Origin: BS750m-G62 sp964577175
GTDB lineage: Bacteria > Planctomycetota > Phycisphaerae > FEN-1346
Assembly: GCA_964577175.1 (NCBI GenBank)
Contig: CAZNYC010000067.1
Span: 1 to 21,489, forward strand
DNA: 21,489 nucleotides
Direction of reading: 5' to 3'
Part shown: one piece after another, positions 12,277 to 20,529 of the stretch
Layout of the letters: the number at the start of each line of letters is the position of its first letter
Position numbering within the stretch: position 1 is the stretch's first letter
Made by a program: the position numbers and the translations under genes
Notes under the pieces: generated by a model
Databases searched by the model: none
Seen by the model: only the letters and a program-made list of their open reading frames with translations
Told to the model about the DNA's origin: nothing

Positions 12277-13896
12277 TTACGCGACCGCCTCTTCGGCGTC
12301 GAGTTCTTCGTCCTCCTCTTCCGGCGCGTCGGTGACCATGACGTCGGTCGTGAGCATGAGGGCGGCGATGGAAGCGGCGTTCTGGAGGGCTGTCCGGGTG
12401 ACCTTGGCCGGGTCGATCACGCCCATCTTGACCATGTCGCCGTACTCCCCGGTCCGGGCGTTGTAGCCGTGCGCCTTGGCCATGCCGCGGACCTCCTCGA
12501 CGACGACGGAGCCGTCCTGTCCGGCGTTGGCGGCGATCTGACGGATCGGCGCCTCCAGGGCGCGGACGACGAGGTCGACGCCGAGTTTCTCGTCGCCGCG
12601 GGCCCGCTTGCGGGCGTTCTCGAGGGCGTCGGCGGCCCGCAGGCACACCACGCCGCCGCCCGGCACGATGCCTTCCTGGACGGCCGCTCGCGTGGCGTGC
12701 ATGGCATCTTCGATGCGGGCCTTCTTGGCCTTGACCTCGGTCTCGGTGGCGCCGCCGGCACGGATGACCGCCACGCCGCCGGTCAGTTTGGCGAGGCGTT
12801 CCTCGAGTTTCTCGCGGTCGTAGTCCGAGGTGGTCGTCTCGATCTGCTGACGGATCTGGGTGATGCGTTCCTGCACGGCCTTCTTGGTGCCGCCGCCGTC
12901 GATGATGGTGCAGGAGTCCTTGTCGACGACGACGCGGCCGGCGGAACCGAGTTGGTTGAGTTCGAGGGCCTCCAGGCTCGTGCCCAGGTCCTCGCTGACG
13001 AACGTGCCGCCCGTCAGGACGGAGATGTCGCCGAGGATGGCCTTGCGGCGATCGCCGAAGCCGGGGGCCTTGACGGCGCCGACCCTCAGCACGCCGCGGA
13101 GCCGGTTGACCACGAGGGCGGCCAGGGCCTCGCCCTCCACGTCCTCGGCGATGACGAGCAGGGGCCGGCCGCTCTGGGCCACCTTCTCCAGCAGCGGCAG
13201 GAGGTCCCGCAGGTTCGAGATCTTCTTCTCGTGGATGAGGATGAGGCAGTCCTCGAGCACGCACTCCATGTTCTGCGGGTTGGTGATGAAGTACGGGCTG
13301 AGGTACCCCTTGTCGAACTGCATGCCCTCGGTGAAGTCGAGGACGGTCTCGGTGCCCTTGCCCTCCTCCACGGTCATGACGCCGTCGTTGCCGACCTTGT
13401 CAAGCGCGTCGGCGATGAGGCCGCCGATGAACTCGTCGTTGTTGGCGCTGACGGATGCGCACTGGGCGACCTCGTCGTGGCCCTTGATCTTGCGGCTCTG
13501 CTCCCAGATGTTCTCGACGGCGGCGTCGACGGCGATGTCGATGCCGCGCTTCAGGGCCATCGGGTTGGCGCCGGCCGTGACGTGCCTCAGGCCCTGGTTG
13601 TAGATGGCCTCGGCGAGGACGATGGCGGTGGTGGTGCCGTCGCCGGCGACGTCGGCGGTCTTGGACGCCACCTGGTTGGCCATCTTGGCGCCCATGTTCT
13701 CGAACTTGTCCTCCAGTTCGATTTCCTTCGCGACGGTCACGCCGTCCTTCGTGACGGTCGGGCCGCCGTAGGACTTCTGGAGGATGACGTTTCGGCCGGT
13801 GGGACCGAGGGTGACGCGGACGGCCTCGGCGAGTTTCTTGAGGCCGGACGCCATTTTGCGTTTGGCCTCGTCGGCATACAAGAGTTGCTTGGGCAT
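12277..13896 (-). CDS. groEL: GroEL chaperonin, acidic-tail paralogue
   Basis: A 539-residue GroEL (Hsp60). ATP-site residues are present: Asp51 in VTKDGVTVAKEI, Asp86 in GDGTTTA, and the catalytic Asp in IEDAMHATRAAVQEGIVPGGG. The apical domain is regular, with GMQFDKGYLSPYF and VKAPGFGDRRKAIL. The C-terminus differs from typical GroEL: the Gly-Gly-Met tail is replaced by DAPEEEDEELDAEEAVA, so the floor of the cavity would be strongly acidic. It starts at ATG 13896 with GGGAGAG upstream, 100 bp after groES, which makes groES-groEL the classical pair. It is clearly diverged from the paralogue at 14488-16176 and not a recent duplicate. Specialised client sets are known for multiple GroELs in other bacteria; the clients here are unknown. 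Confidence 0.96.
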   Translation of the reverse strand: MPKQLLYADEAKRKMASGLKKLAEAVRVTLGPTGRNVILQKSYGGPTVTKDGVTVAKEIELEDKFENMGAKMANQVASKTADVAGDGTTTAIVLAEAIYNQGLRHVTAGANPMALKRGIDIAVDAAVENIWEQSRKIKGHDEVAQCASVSANNDEFIGGLIADALDKVGNDGVMTVEEGKGTETVLDFTEGMQFDKGYLSPYFITNPQNMECVLEDCLILIHEKKISNLRDLLPLLEKVAQSGRPLLVIAEDVEGEALAALVVNRLRGVLRVGAVKAPGFGDRRKAILGDISVLTGGTFVSEDLGTSLEALELNQLGSAGRVVVDKDSCTIIDGGGTKKAVQERITQIRQQIETTTSDYDREKLEERLAKLTGGVAVIRAGGATETEVKAKKARIEDAMHATRAAVQEGIVPGGGVVCLRAADALENARKRARGDEKLGVDLVVRALEAPIRQIAANAGQDGSVVVEEVRGMAKAHGYNARTGEYGDMVKMGVIDPAKVTRTALQNAASIAALMLTTDVMVTDAPEEEDEELDAEEAVA

Positions 13897-13952
13897 GGGT
13901 TCTCTCCCGTGGGTTCGTCTTCCGTGTGCGCGTGCAACCTTCGCCCCGGAGG

Positions 13953-13985
13953 GGGATGACCCGCTGCTCCCGCAGCGGGCTCGAA
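13953..13985. repeat. Half copy of the TTCGAGCC three-hairpin repeat
   Basis: GGATGACCCGCTG followed by the loop CTCCCG and CAGCGGGCTCGAA: the right half of the ~96-bp repeat seen whole at 16512, 18950 and 20357. It lies in the groES-groEL spacer. Confidence 0.65.
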
Positions 13986-13996
13986 CGGCGGACGCG

Positions 13997-14284
13997 TTAC
14001 TCGACGACGGCGAGGAGGTCGCTCTCGCGCAGGATCATGTACTCTTCGCCGTCCACCTCGATCTCCGTGCCGCCGTACTTCGCGTAAACGACGACGTCGC
14101 CCTTCTTGACGGCGGGTTCGGCCCGTTCGCCGGACTCCAGCATCTTGCCCGGGCCGACGGCGATGACTTTGCCCTGCTGCGGCCGTTCCTTGGCCGTATC
14201 GGGAAGGACGATGCCGCCCTTGGTGGTTTCCTCGGCCTCCAGGGGCTGAACGACGACGCGGTCTTCAAGCGGTTCGATGGTCAT
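13997..14284 (-). CDS. groES: GroES co-chaperonin
   Basis: A 95-residue Hsp10, the lid of the GroEL chamber. The start motif IEPLEDRVVVQPLEAEE, the mobile loop EAEETTKGGIVLPDTAKE (residues 16-33, with the hydrophobic IVL that contacts GroEL), QGKVIAVGPGK, KKGDVVVYAKYGGTEI and YMILRESDLLAVVE are all canonical. The ATG at 14284 is chosen from the family start and a GGAGA sequence 8-9 bases upstream. It is the only groES in the window and lies between two groEL genes: 100 bp before the acidic-tail copy and 203 bp after the GGM-tail copy. It therefore probably serves both. No CIRCE operator was found in its upstream spacer. Confidence 0.96.
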   Translation of the reverse strand: MTIEPLEDRVVVQPLEAEETTKGGIVLPDTAKERPQQGKVIAVGPGKMLESGERAEPAVKKGDVVVYAKYGGTEIEVDGEEYMILRESDLLAVVE

Positions 14285-14402
14285 GAGTTGGTTCTCCGTA
14301 TGGCTTCTCGAGGTTCCCGTGTTTCCGGATGACGCCCGCCGCAAGCGGCCGGGCGAACACAAACGGTTACGCGCGGGGCGGAGCGCTTCTTACACTCCGC
14401 AC

Positions 14403-14448
14403 ACTACAACGCGCCGGGCAAGCCCGGCGGCTAAATGTGGGTTGTAGT
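14403..14448. repeat. 46-bp foldback with ACTACAAC ends
   Basis: ACTACAAC (14403-14410) and GTTGTAGT (14441-14448) enclose the hairpin CGCCGGGCAAGCCCGGCG. It shares its CTACAAC/GTTGTAG ends with the larger foldback at 5022-5141. It lies between the GGM-tail groEL and groES, and the inner hairpin could attenuate transcription there. Confidence 0.6.
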
Positions 14449-14487
14449 TGTGCGCCGTTCACTCCGCATTCCGCAGTCCGCACTTGA

Positions 14488-16176
<1,689 letters not shown>

Positions 16177-16289
16177 GCTGACGTGTCTCCTTTCCTGCTC
16201 GGGTTGCCCGGTTGGAATAACGGTTATCGTTTCCCGGCGATGGACGGCCGGGACCGGATGCACACTCGCCCTCGTGCCGCACTGAATGA

Positions 16290-16304
16290 GCAAAACGGGT
16301 GCCA
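16290..16304 (-). promoter_or_regulatory. Sigma-54 (-24/-12) promoter upstream of the chaperonin block
   Basis: The minus strand reads TTTGGCACCCGTTTTGCT, matching YTGGCAC-N5-TTGCW with the diagnostic GG and GC exactly 10 nt apart. Only the G after TGGCAC is replaced by C. The predicted start is near 16278, giving a leader of about 100 nt before the groEL ATG at 16176. RpoN promoters need an activating ATPase bound upstream. It lies in the 521-bp divergent spacer 16177-16697, in which no gene was recognised. Confidence 0.55.
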
Positions 16305-16308
16305 AATC

Positions 16309-16428
16309 CCCCGTTTCGGGGTCGGCATTGGCGTCGGGCGGCGTCTGGCGGCGTCGAAACGGCCTTTTTCGCGGCGGGAATCCATCCCTTTGCCCGCCCG
16401 CGCGGCCCTGCCGGAACGGCCGTTTCGG
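16309..16428. promoter_or_regulatory. Candidate upstream activator sites (CGTTTCG repeats)
   Basis: CGTTTCG recurs three times just upstream of the sigma-54-type promoter: CCCCGTTTCGGGG near 16309-16320, GGCCGTTTCGAC on the minus strand near 16353-16364, and the near-palindrome CCGGAACGGCCGTTTCGG at 16411-16428. This is where enhancer-binding proteins usually bind. It is speculative. Confidence 0.3.
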
Positions 16429-16511
16429 CAGGCACCGCGGCCGGCCGGGTGCCATTGTGGCAGGTTCGGGCCGTGGCGTTCGCGCCGGCCTGCCGCACGA
16501 GCGCGCTGTTT

Positions 16512-16607
16512 TTCGAGCCGGCCGCGGAAGCGGCCGGTCATCTGCATCGGCGGTGGGCTGTGCCACGGCAGATGAGGATGACCCGGTGCTTCCGCACCGG
16601 GCTCGAA
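16512..16607. repeat. ~96-bp three-hairpin repeat (TTCGAGCC...GGCTCGAA), copy 1
   Basis: Outer ends TTCGAGCC and GGCTCGAA are inverted. Inside are CCGGCCG / CGGCCGG with loop CGGAAG, a central segment around CGGTGGGCTGTGCCACGGC, and CCCGGTG / CACCGGG with loop CTTCCG. Full relatives are at 18950-19045 and 20357-20450. It lies upstream of the PhoH-like gene. Confidence 0.75.
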
Positions 16608-16697
16608 CGGCGCCTTCGCCCTCATCCTTGCACGAGGGAGGGTTGGCGGCTACGATAGCCGCAAACCGGCGAACGCTCGCCCCCGAAAGGAGGCCCC

Positions 16698-18014
16698 ATG
16701 GCCAAGAAGTCTTTCGTCCTCGACACGAACGTCCTGCTTCACGACCCCGGCGCGCTCGTGGCCTTTGCCGACAACGAAGTCGTCCTGCCGCTGGAGGTCA
16801 TCGAGGAACTCGACAAGTTCAAGAAGGGGTCCGACGACACGGGCCAGCACGCCCGCCAGGTCATCCGGACGCTCGACCGCCTGCGCGAGGAGGGCCGCCT
16901 CCCCGACGGCGTGCCGATGGAGGAGACGGGCGGCAGCCTGCGGGTCGTCCTCTCGAACGAGGCGCCCGAGCACCCCCACCTGCGGGGCGACACGGCCGAC
17001 GACCGCATCATCGGTGTGGCCTACCGCCTGATGCAGGAGGGGCGGCCGACCATCTTCATTTCGAAAGACATCAACGCGCGGATCAAGAGCGACTCGCTCG
17101 GCATCAAGACGATGGATTACGAGAAGCACAAGGTCGACTTCAGCCACATCTACCTGGGCTACCGCGAGGTCGAGGTGGACCGGCCGACGATCGACCGCCT
17201 GGAGGGCGAAAGGGGCGTCGACCCGCCCGCCGACGACTTCCAGCCGAACGAGTTCGCCATTCTCACCGACGCCGAGGATCCCGACCACCGGGCCGTCGGG
17301 CGGTTCGACCCGCACCAGGGCAAACTCGTGGCCCTGCGGTTCGGCACGAAGACGTACCAGAACGTCTCGGCCCGGAACCTCCAGCAGCAGATGACGATCG
17401 AACTGCTGATGCTGGACTCCGTGCGCCTCGTCACGCTGCTCGGCCCGGCCGGCACGGGCAAGACGCTGCTGGCGGTGGCCTGCGGCATGCAGAAGGTGAT
17501 CGCCGAAAAGAAATATGAGAAACTCCTCGTCTCGCGGCCGGTCATCCCGTTCGGCAAGGACATCGGGTACCTGCCCGGCGACAAGGAAGAGAAACTGTAC
17601 CAGTGGATGCAGCCGATCTTCGACAACCTCGCTTACATCCTGCGCACCAAGAAAACGGGCGGCGACGGGGGCATGGACGAACGCATCCAGCACCTGCTGG
17701 AGGCCGGCCAGTTGGAACTGGAGGCCCTGACCTACATCCGCGGCCGGAGCATCCCGGACCAGTATATCATCGTCGACGAGGCCCAGAACCTGACGCCCCG
17801 CGAGATCAAGACCGTGGCCAGCCGCGTCGGCGAGGACTCCAAACTCGTCCTCACCGGCGACCCGTACCAGATCGACAACCCGTACCTGGACTCTTCCTCC
17901 AACGGTCTCTCTTACGCCGCCGAACGCATGAAAGGCCTCGACCTGGCCGGCCACGTGATGCTGGAGACGAGCGAACGGAGCGAGCTGGCGAGCCTGGCGG
18001 CGCAGCGACTGTAG
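16698..18014 (+). CDS. phoH: PIN-PhoH fusion (PhoH2-type) RNase/ATPase
   Basis: A 438-residue two-domain protein. Residues 4-150 form a PIN nuclease domain with the acidic metal site visible at Asp9 and Asn11 (FVLDTNVLLHDP), Glu37 (VIEELDKFK), Asp98/Asp101 (GDTADDRII) and Asp124 (ISKDINARIK). Residues about 225-438 form a PhoH P-loop ATPase: Walker A GPAGTGKT at 249-256, SRPVIPFGKDIGYLPGD, Walker B YIIVDEAQN at 356-364, and LTGDPYQID at 386-393. PhoH2 proteins studied in mycobacteria unwind and cleave RNA and can be paired with a small antitoxin, PhoAT; no such upstream gene was recognised. The ATG at 16698 follows GAAAGGAGG. It is divergent from the chaperonin block across a 521-bp spacer. 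A role in RNA turnover under stress is inference. Confidence 0.95.
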   Translation: MAKKSFVLDTNVLLHDPGALVAFADNEVVLPLEVIEELDKFKKGSDDTGQHARQVIRTLDRLREEGRLPDGVPMEETGGSLRVVLSNEAPEHPHLRGDTADDRIIGVAYRLMQEGRPTIFISKDINARIKSDSLGIKTMDYEKHKVDFSHIYLGYREVEVDRPTIDRLEGERGVDPPADDFQPNEFAILTDAEDPDHRAVGRFDPHQGKLVALRFGTKTYQNVSARNLQQQMTIELLMLDSVRLVTLLGPAGTGKTLLAVACGMQKVIAEKKYEKLLVSRPVIPFGKDIGYLPGDKEEKLYQWMQPIFDNLAYILRTKKTGGDGGMDERIQHLLEAGQLELEALTYIRGRSIPDQYIIVDEAQNLTPREIKTVASRVGEDSKLVLTGDPYQIDNPYLDSSSNGLSYAAERMKGLDLAGHVMLETSERSELASLAAQRL

Positions 18015-18051
18015 CGAACGCGGAACGGGGAACGCGCAAGGCGGAACGAGC

Positions 18052-18560
18052 AAATCGGAAATCCGCGATCGGAAGCCGCTGTCCATACAAGAGAGCGAAC
18101 CGGTGTGAACAAGAGCGGGGGGCGTGATGAACGGCAAACAAGAAGCCGGGGACGACGCCAAACCCTTTGACCTGAAACAACGTACCAAACAGTTCGCACT
18201 GCGAACCATGCGATTGACGGGGGCTCTCCCGAAATCCGATGCGTGCCGCACCATCGGCTGGCAGTTGCTCCGGTCCGGGACATTTGTCGGAGCCAACTGC
18301 CGAGCCGCTCATCGAGGGGGGGGGCGAAGGCCGAGTTCCTGGCGAAGATGGGAATCGTCGAAGAGGAACTGGACGAGTCCTCGTACTGGCTGGAACCACT
18401 TGTCGATTCGGGCGCCGTGCCCGAGGCAAGGCTCCGGCCGCTGATGGATAAGGCGAATGAGTTGACGGCGATTGTCGTGTTTTGCGTAAAGAGGGCCCGC
18501 ACCGGTCGAACCTGAACAGAGCGCAAGATGCCTCAGGCAGCCGATTCCGATTTCCGATTT
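18052..18560. mobile_element. IVP-like gene flanked by 12-bp inverted repeats
   Basis: AAATCGGAAATC at 18052-18063 is the exact reverse complement of GATTTCCGATTT at 18549-18560, and similarity extends beyond (GATCGGAAGCCGC against the reverse of GCCGATTCC). The pair brackets only the four-helix-bundle gene. This could be a small transferable cassette of about 510 bp; no recombinase is present. Confidence 0.4.
18127..18515 (+). pseudogene. Four-helix-bundle protein (23S rRNA IVP family), frameshifted at a 9-G tract
   Basis: The two halves of one protein lie in different frames. The first, from ATG 18127, reads FDLKQRTKQFALRTMRLTGALPK, then GWQLLRSGTFVGANCRAAHR. The second reads AKAEFLAKMGIVEEELDE, ESSYWLEPLVDSG and LTAIVVFCVKRAR to a stop at 18515. 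Together they match the TIGR02436-type family first noted in intervening sequences of spirochaete 23S rRNA genes, whose usual pattern is LLRSGTSVGANYREA...SKAEFxxKLGIVEEE. The break is at nine consecutive Gs (18316-18324). Seven Gs would restore the frame and give the exact family spacing; ten would also restore it with one extra residue. So this may be a true pseudogene, an assembly or base-calling error, or slippage-controlled expression. Its function is unknown; members form pentameric bundles. Confidence 0.82.
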
Positions 18561-18604
18561 CAAGCCGCACGTGGCCCATAACATATTTGAAGGAAAGGTA
18601 CGAC

Positions 18605-18940
18605 ATGCCCGAACAAATCTCCATCCAGGACTTCCAGAAACTCGACCTCCGCGTCGGCCGCGTCACCGACGTCCGCGACCATCCCAACGCGTCCAAACTG
18701 TACGTCATGGACGTCGACCTCGGGCCGGAACTCGGCACCCGGCAGGTGGTGGCGGGGCTGAAACCGTATACGACGCCCGACGCCCTCCAGGACCAACTCG
18801 TCGTCGTGGTGGCGAACCTGGAACCGGCTACGCTGCGCGGCGAGAAGAGCGAGGGCATGCTCCTGGCGGCCCAGGAAGGCGACAACGTCGTCTGCCTGAC
18901 GACCGCCTCGCCGCTCGCGCCGGGGGCGAAGGTACTGTAA
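18605..18940 (+). CDS. Stand-alone tRNA-binding domain (MetRS C-terminal / CsaA-like)
   Basis: A 111-residue OB-fold protein equal to the C-terminal dimerisation and tRNA-binding domain of methionyl-tRNA synthetase. Characteristic segments are FQKLDLRVGRV, HPNASKLYVMDVDLG, RQVVAGLKPYYT-like (here RQVVAGLKPYTT), VVVVANLEPATLRGEKSEGMLLAA and a C-terminal PLAPGAKVL. The ATG at 18605 follows GGAAAGG; the upstream open frame is spacer. Separate proteins of this kind are annotated as 'methionine-tRNA ligase subunit beta' or as CsaA/YgjH-like tRNA-binding proteins; CsaA has also been assigned a secretion-chaperone role. Whether it complements a MetRS lacking this domain cannot be told here. It lies between the IVP-like locus and lpxB with no clear operon. 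Confidence 0.92.
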   Translation: MPEQISIQDFQKLDLRVGRVTDVRDHPNASKLYVMDVDLGPELGTRQVVAGLKPYTTPDALQDQLVVVVANLEPATLRGEKSEGMLLAAQEGDNVVCLTTASPLAPGAKVL

Positions 18941-18949
18941 TTGCCGCCG

Positions 18950-19045
18950 TTCGAGCCGGCTGCGGGAGCCGCCGGTCATCACCATCGGCGGTGGCGTGTG
19001 CCACGGCGGATGCGGATAACCCGCCGCTTCCGCGGCGGGCTCGAA
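18950..19045. repeat. ~96-bp three-hairpin repeat (TTCGAGCC...GGCTCGAA), copy 2
   Basis: It begins 10 bp after the stop of the tRNA-binding-domain gene. Hairpins CCGGCTG/CCGCCGG (imperfect), GTGGCGTGTGCCAC in the centre, and CCCGCCG / CGGCGGG with loop CTTCCG. Confidence 0.75.
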
Positions 19046-19133
19046 AAAGCGCCCAAGGCGTCGTCTTCGCCGCCCTGCTTGCGGGGCGCGTGCCGCTGAA
19101 GGCGCAGCACTGCCGACCCGTCCGGAGGTGCCC

Positions 19134-20330
19134 GTGCCACGAGGCCCGCGACTCTTCGTCAGCGCCGGCGAAGCCTCCGGCGACCTGCACGCGGCCGGCC
19201 TCATCCGGGCCGTCCGGCGGCGGGCGCCGGACGCCGAGGTCCTCGGCCTCGGCGGGCCGCGCTTGCGGGACGCCGGCGCACGGCTCCTGGCGGACACCAC
19301 CCACTTCGGCATCATCGGCGTGGCCCCGCTGCTGGGCGGCGTGTCGCACTACCTGGACTGCCTGAGCCGGGCCGACCGTGTCCTGGCCCACCATCGGCCG
19401 GACCTGGCCGTCGTCATCGACTGTCCCGGCTTCCATTTTCTGCTGGGCAGCCGGCTGCGGGCCCGGCAAATCCCCGTCCTGTGGTACATCCCGCCGCAGG
19501 TCTGGGCGTGGGCGCCGTGGCGGGTGAAGAAACTGGCCCGCCGCTTCTCGCACGTGGCGTGTGTCCTGCCCCACGAGAAGGCGTTCTTCGAGGCGAGCGG
19601 CGTTCCGGCCACCTACGTCGGCCATCCGGTGGTGGACCACCTGCGGACGCATGAGGCGGACGAGGCGCTGGCGGCATCGCTGCGGCCGGAGCCGGAGGCG
19701 CCGCTCGTCGCGCTGCTGCCCGGCAGCCGGCGGCAGGAGGTCCGAGGCATCCTCCGCCGGCAACTCGACGTGGCCGGTGCGCTCGCCCAGGCCGACCCCC
19801 GCTGCACGTTCGTCTGCGCCCTGGCCGACGAGGCCCATCGGCCATGGGCGGCCGAGGCCCTCGCCGAAGCCGGCCTCGCGGTCCGCGTCGTGGTCGGGCG
19901 AACGCACGAGGTCCAGCAGGCGGCGGACCTCGCCTTGGCGAAGTCCGGCACCACGACGCTGGAACTGCTCTACTACGGCACGCCGATGATGGTCTTCTAC
20001 AACGTGGGATGGGCGGAGTGGCACCTCCTGGGCCGCTGGATCATCACGCCGGCGTACCGGCAGCGCCTGAGCCTGCCCAACGCCCTCGCCGGCCGGGCCA
20101 TCGTGCCGGAATCCATGCACGACCGGCCCGTCACGGACGCCGAACGGGCCGAGGCGGTGGCCCTGCTCCGCGACCCCGCCCGCCGACGCCGCATGCGGGC
20201 CGACCTCTCGGAGGTCCGCGAGGCGCTGGACGTGCCCGGGGCCGCCGAGCGCACGGCCGACCTTGTCATGGATCTGGTGGGGAAAGAGGTGCCCCCGCCG
20301 CCGCCCCTCAGGCCGGGGTTTGCGATGTGA
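19134..20330 (+). CDS. lpxB: LpxB, lipid-A-disaccharide synthase
   Basis: A 398-residue GT19 glycosyltransferase that joins UDP-2,3-diacylglucosamine and lipid X to form the lipid A disaccharide at the inner membrane. Family motifs in order: VSAGEASGDLHAAGL (residues 9-23), GGPRLRDAGA, FGIIGVAPLL, VVIDCPGFHFLLG, WYIPPQVWAWAPWRVKKL, YVGHPVVD, ALLPGSRRQEV, ALAKSGTTTLELLYYGTPMMVFY and LPNALAGRAIVPE. The GTG at 19134 is preferred over the GTG at 19128 because the GGAGG ribosome-binding site (19124-19128) overlaps the latter but is 5 bases from the former. No other lipid A gene is in the window. Its presence supports an LPS-containing outer membrane, which is consistent with some Planctomycetota. 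It stands alone between hairpin-rich spacers. Confidence 0.95.
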   Translation: MPRGPRLFVSAGEASGDLHAAGLIRAVRRRAPDAEVLGLGGPRLRDAGARLLADTTHFGIIGVAPLLGGVSHYLDCLSRADRVLAHHRPDLAVVIDCPGFHFLLGSRLRARQIPVLWYIPPQVWAWAPWRVKKLARRFSHVACVLPHEKAFFEASGVPATYVGHPVVDHLRTHEADEALAASLRPEPEAPLVALLPGSRRQEVRGILRRQLDVAGALAQADPRCTFVCALADEAHRPWAAEALAEAGLAVRVVVGRTHEVQQAADLALAKSGTTTLELLYYGTPMMVFYNVGWAEWHLLGRWIITPAYRQRLSLPNALAGRAIVPESMHDRPVTDAERAEAVALLRDPARRRRMRADLSEVREALDVPGAAERTADLVMDLVGKEVPPPPPLRPGFAM

Positions 20331-20356
20331 GAGGATTCCGTTCGAGCCCGCCGCCG

Positions 20357-20450
20357 TTCGAGCCGGCTGCGGAAGCAGCCGGTCATCTTCGTCGGCGGTG
20401 GCGTGTGCCACGACGGATGAGGATAACCCGCCGCTCCCGCAGCGGGCTCG
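20357..20450. repeat. ~96-bp three-hairpin repeat (TTCGAGCC...), copy 3
   Basis: CCGGCTG / CAGCCGG with loop CGGAAG, central GTGGCGTGTGCCAC, and CCCGCTG / CAGCGGG with loop CTCCCG. A partial extra end, TTCGAGCCC, lies just before it at 20341-20349. It is in the convergent spacer after lpxB. Confidence 0.75.
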
Positions 20451-20479
20451 GAGGGCGGGGGTTCGCACTCGTGCCTCGT

Positions 20480-20507
20480 GCACGGTGGCCCAACAGGACC
20501 ACCGCGC
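20480..20507. repeat. 28-bp hairpin repeat, loop CAACAG
   Basis: Arms GCACGGTGGCC and GACCACCGCGC, with two non-Watson-Crick positions, around loop CAACAG. It lies 22 bp beyond the stop of the final minus-strand gene. Confidence 0.55.
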
Positions 20508-20529
20508 GGAACGCGGTGCCGCCGGGGCG

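Noticed and set aside
12469..13959. Long plus-strand open frames opposite groEL (and opposite the other groEL, the pseudopilin, dnaJ and the membrane protein)
   Set aside because: These are antisense shadows common in very GC-rich coding DNA; the translations are low-complexity Gly/Asp/Ala/Val, and the opposite strand encodes unmistakable protein families.
16177..16566. A long N-terminal extension of the GGM-tail groEL to 16566
   Set aside because: The extension is Arg/Pro/Gly-rich spacer translation, includes the sigma-54-type promoter, and precedes a canonical GroEL start with an AAGGAG site.
16628..16656. Possible sigma-70 promoter TTGCAC-N17-TACGAT before the PhoH-like gene
   Set aside because: Only 3 of 6 and 4 of 6 matches; placement is plausible but too weak to list as a feature.
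16505..20450. Recurring peptide CATADEDDP...LP.RART in several apparent frames
   Set aside because: It is only the translation of the ~96-bp three-hairpin repeat; it appears in different frames and has no independent start sites.
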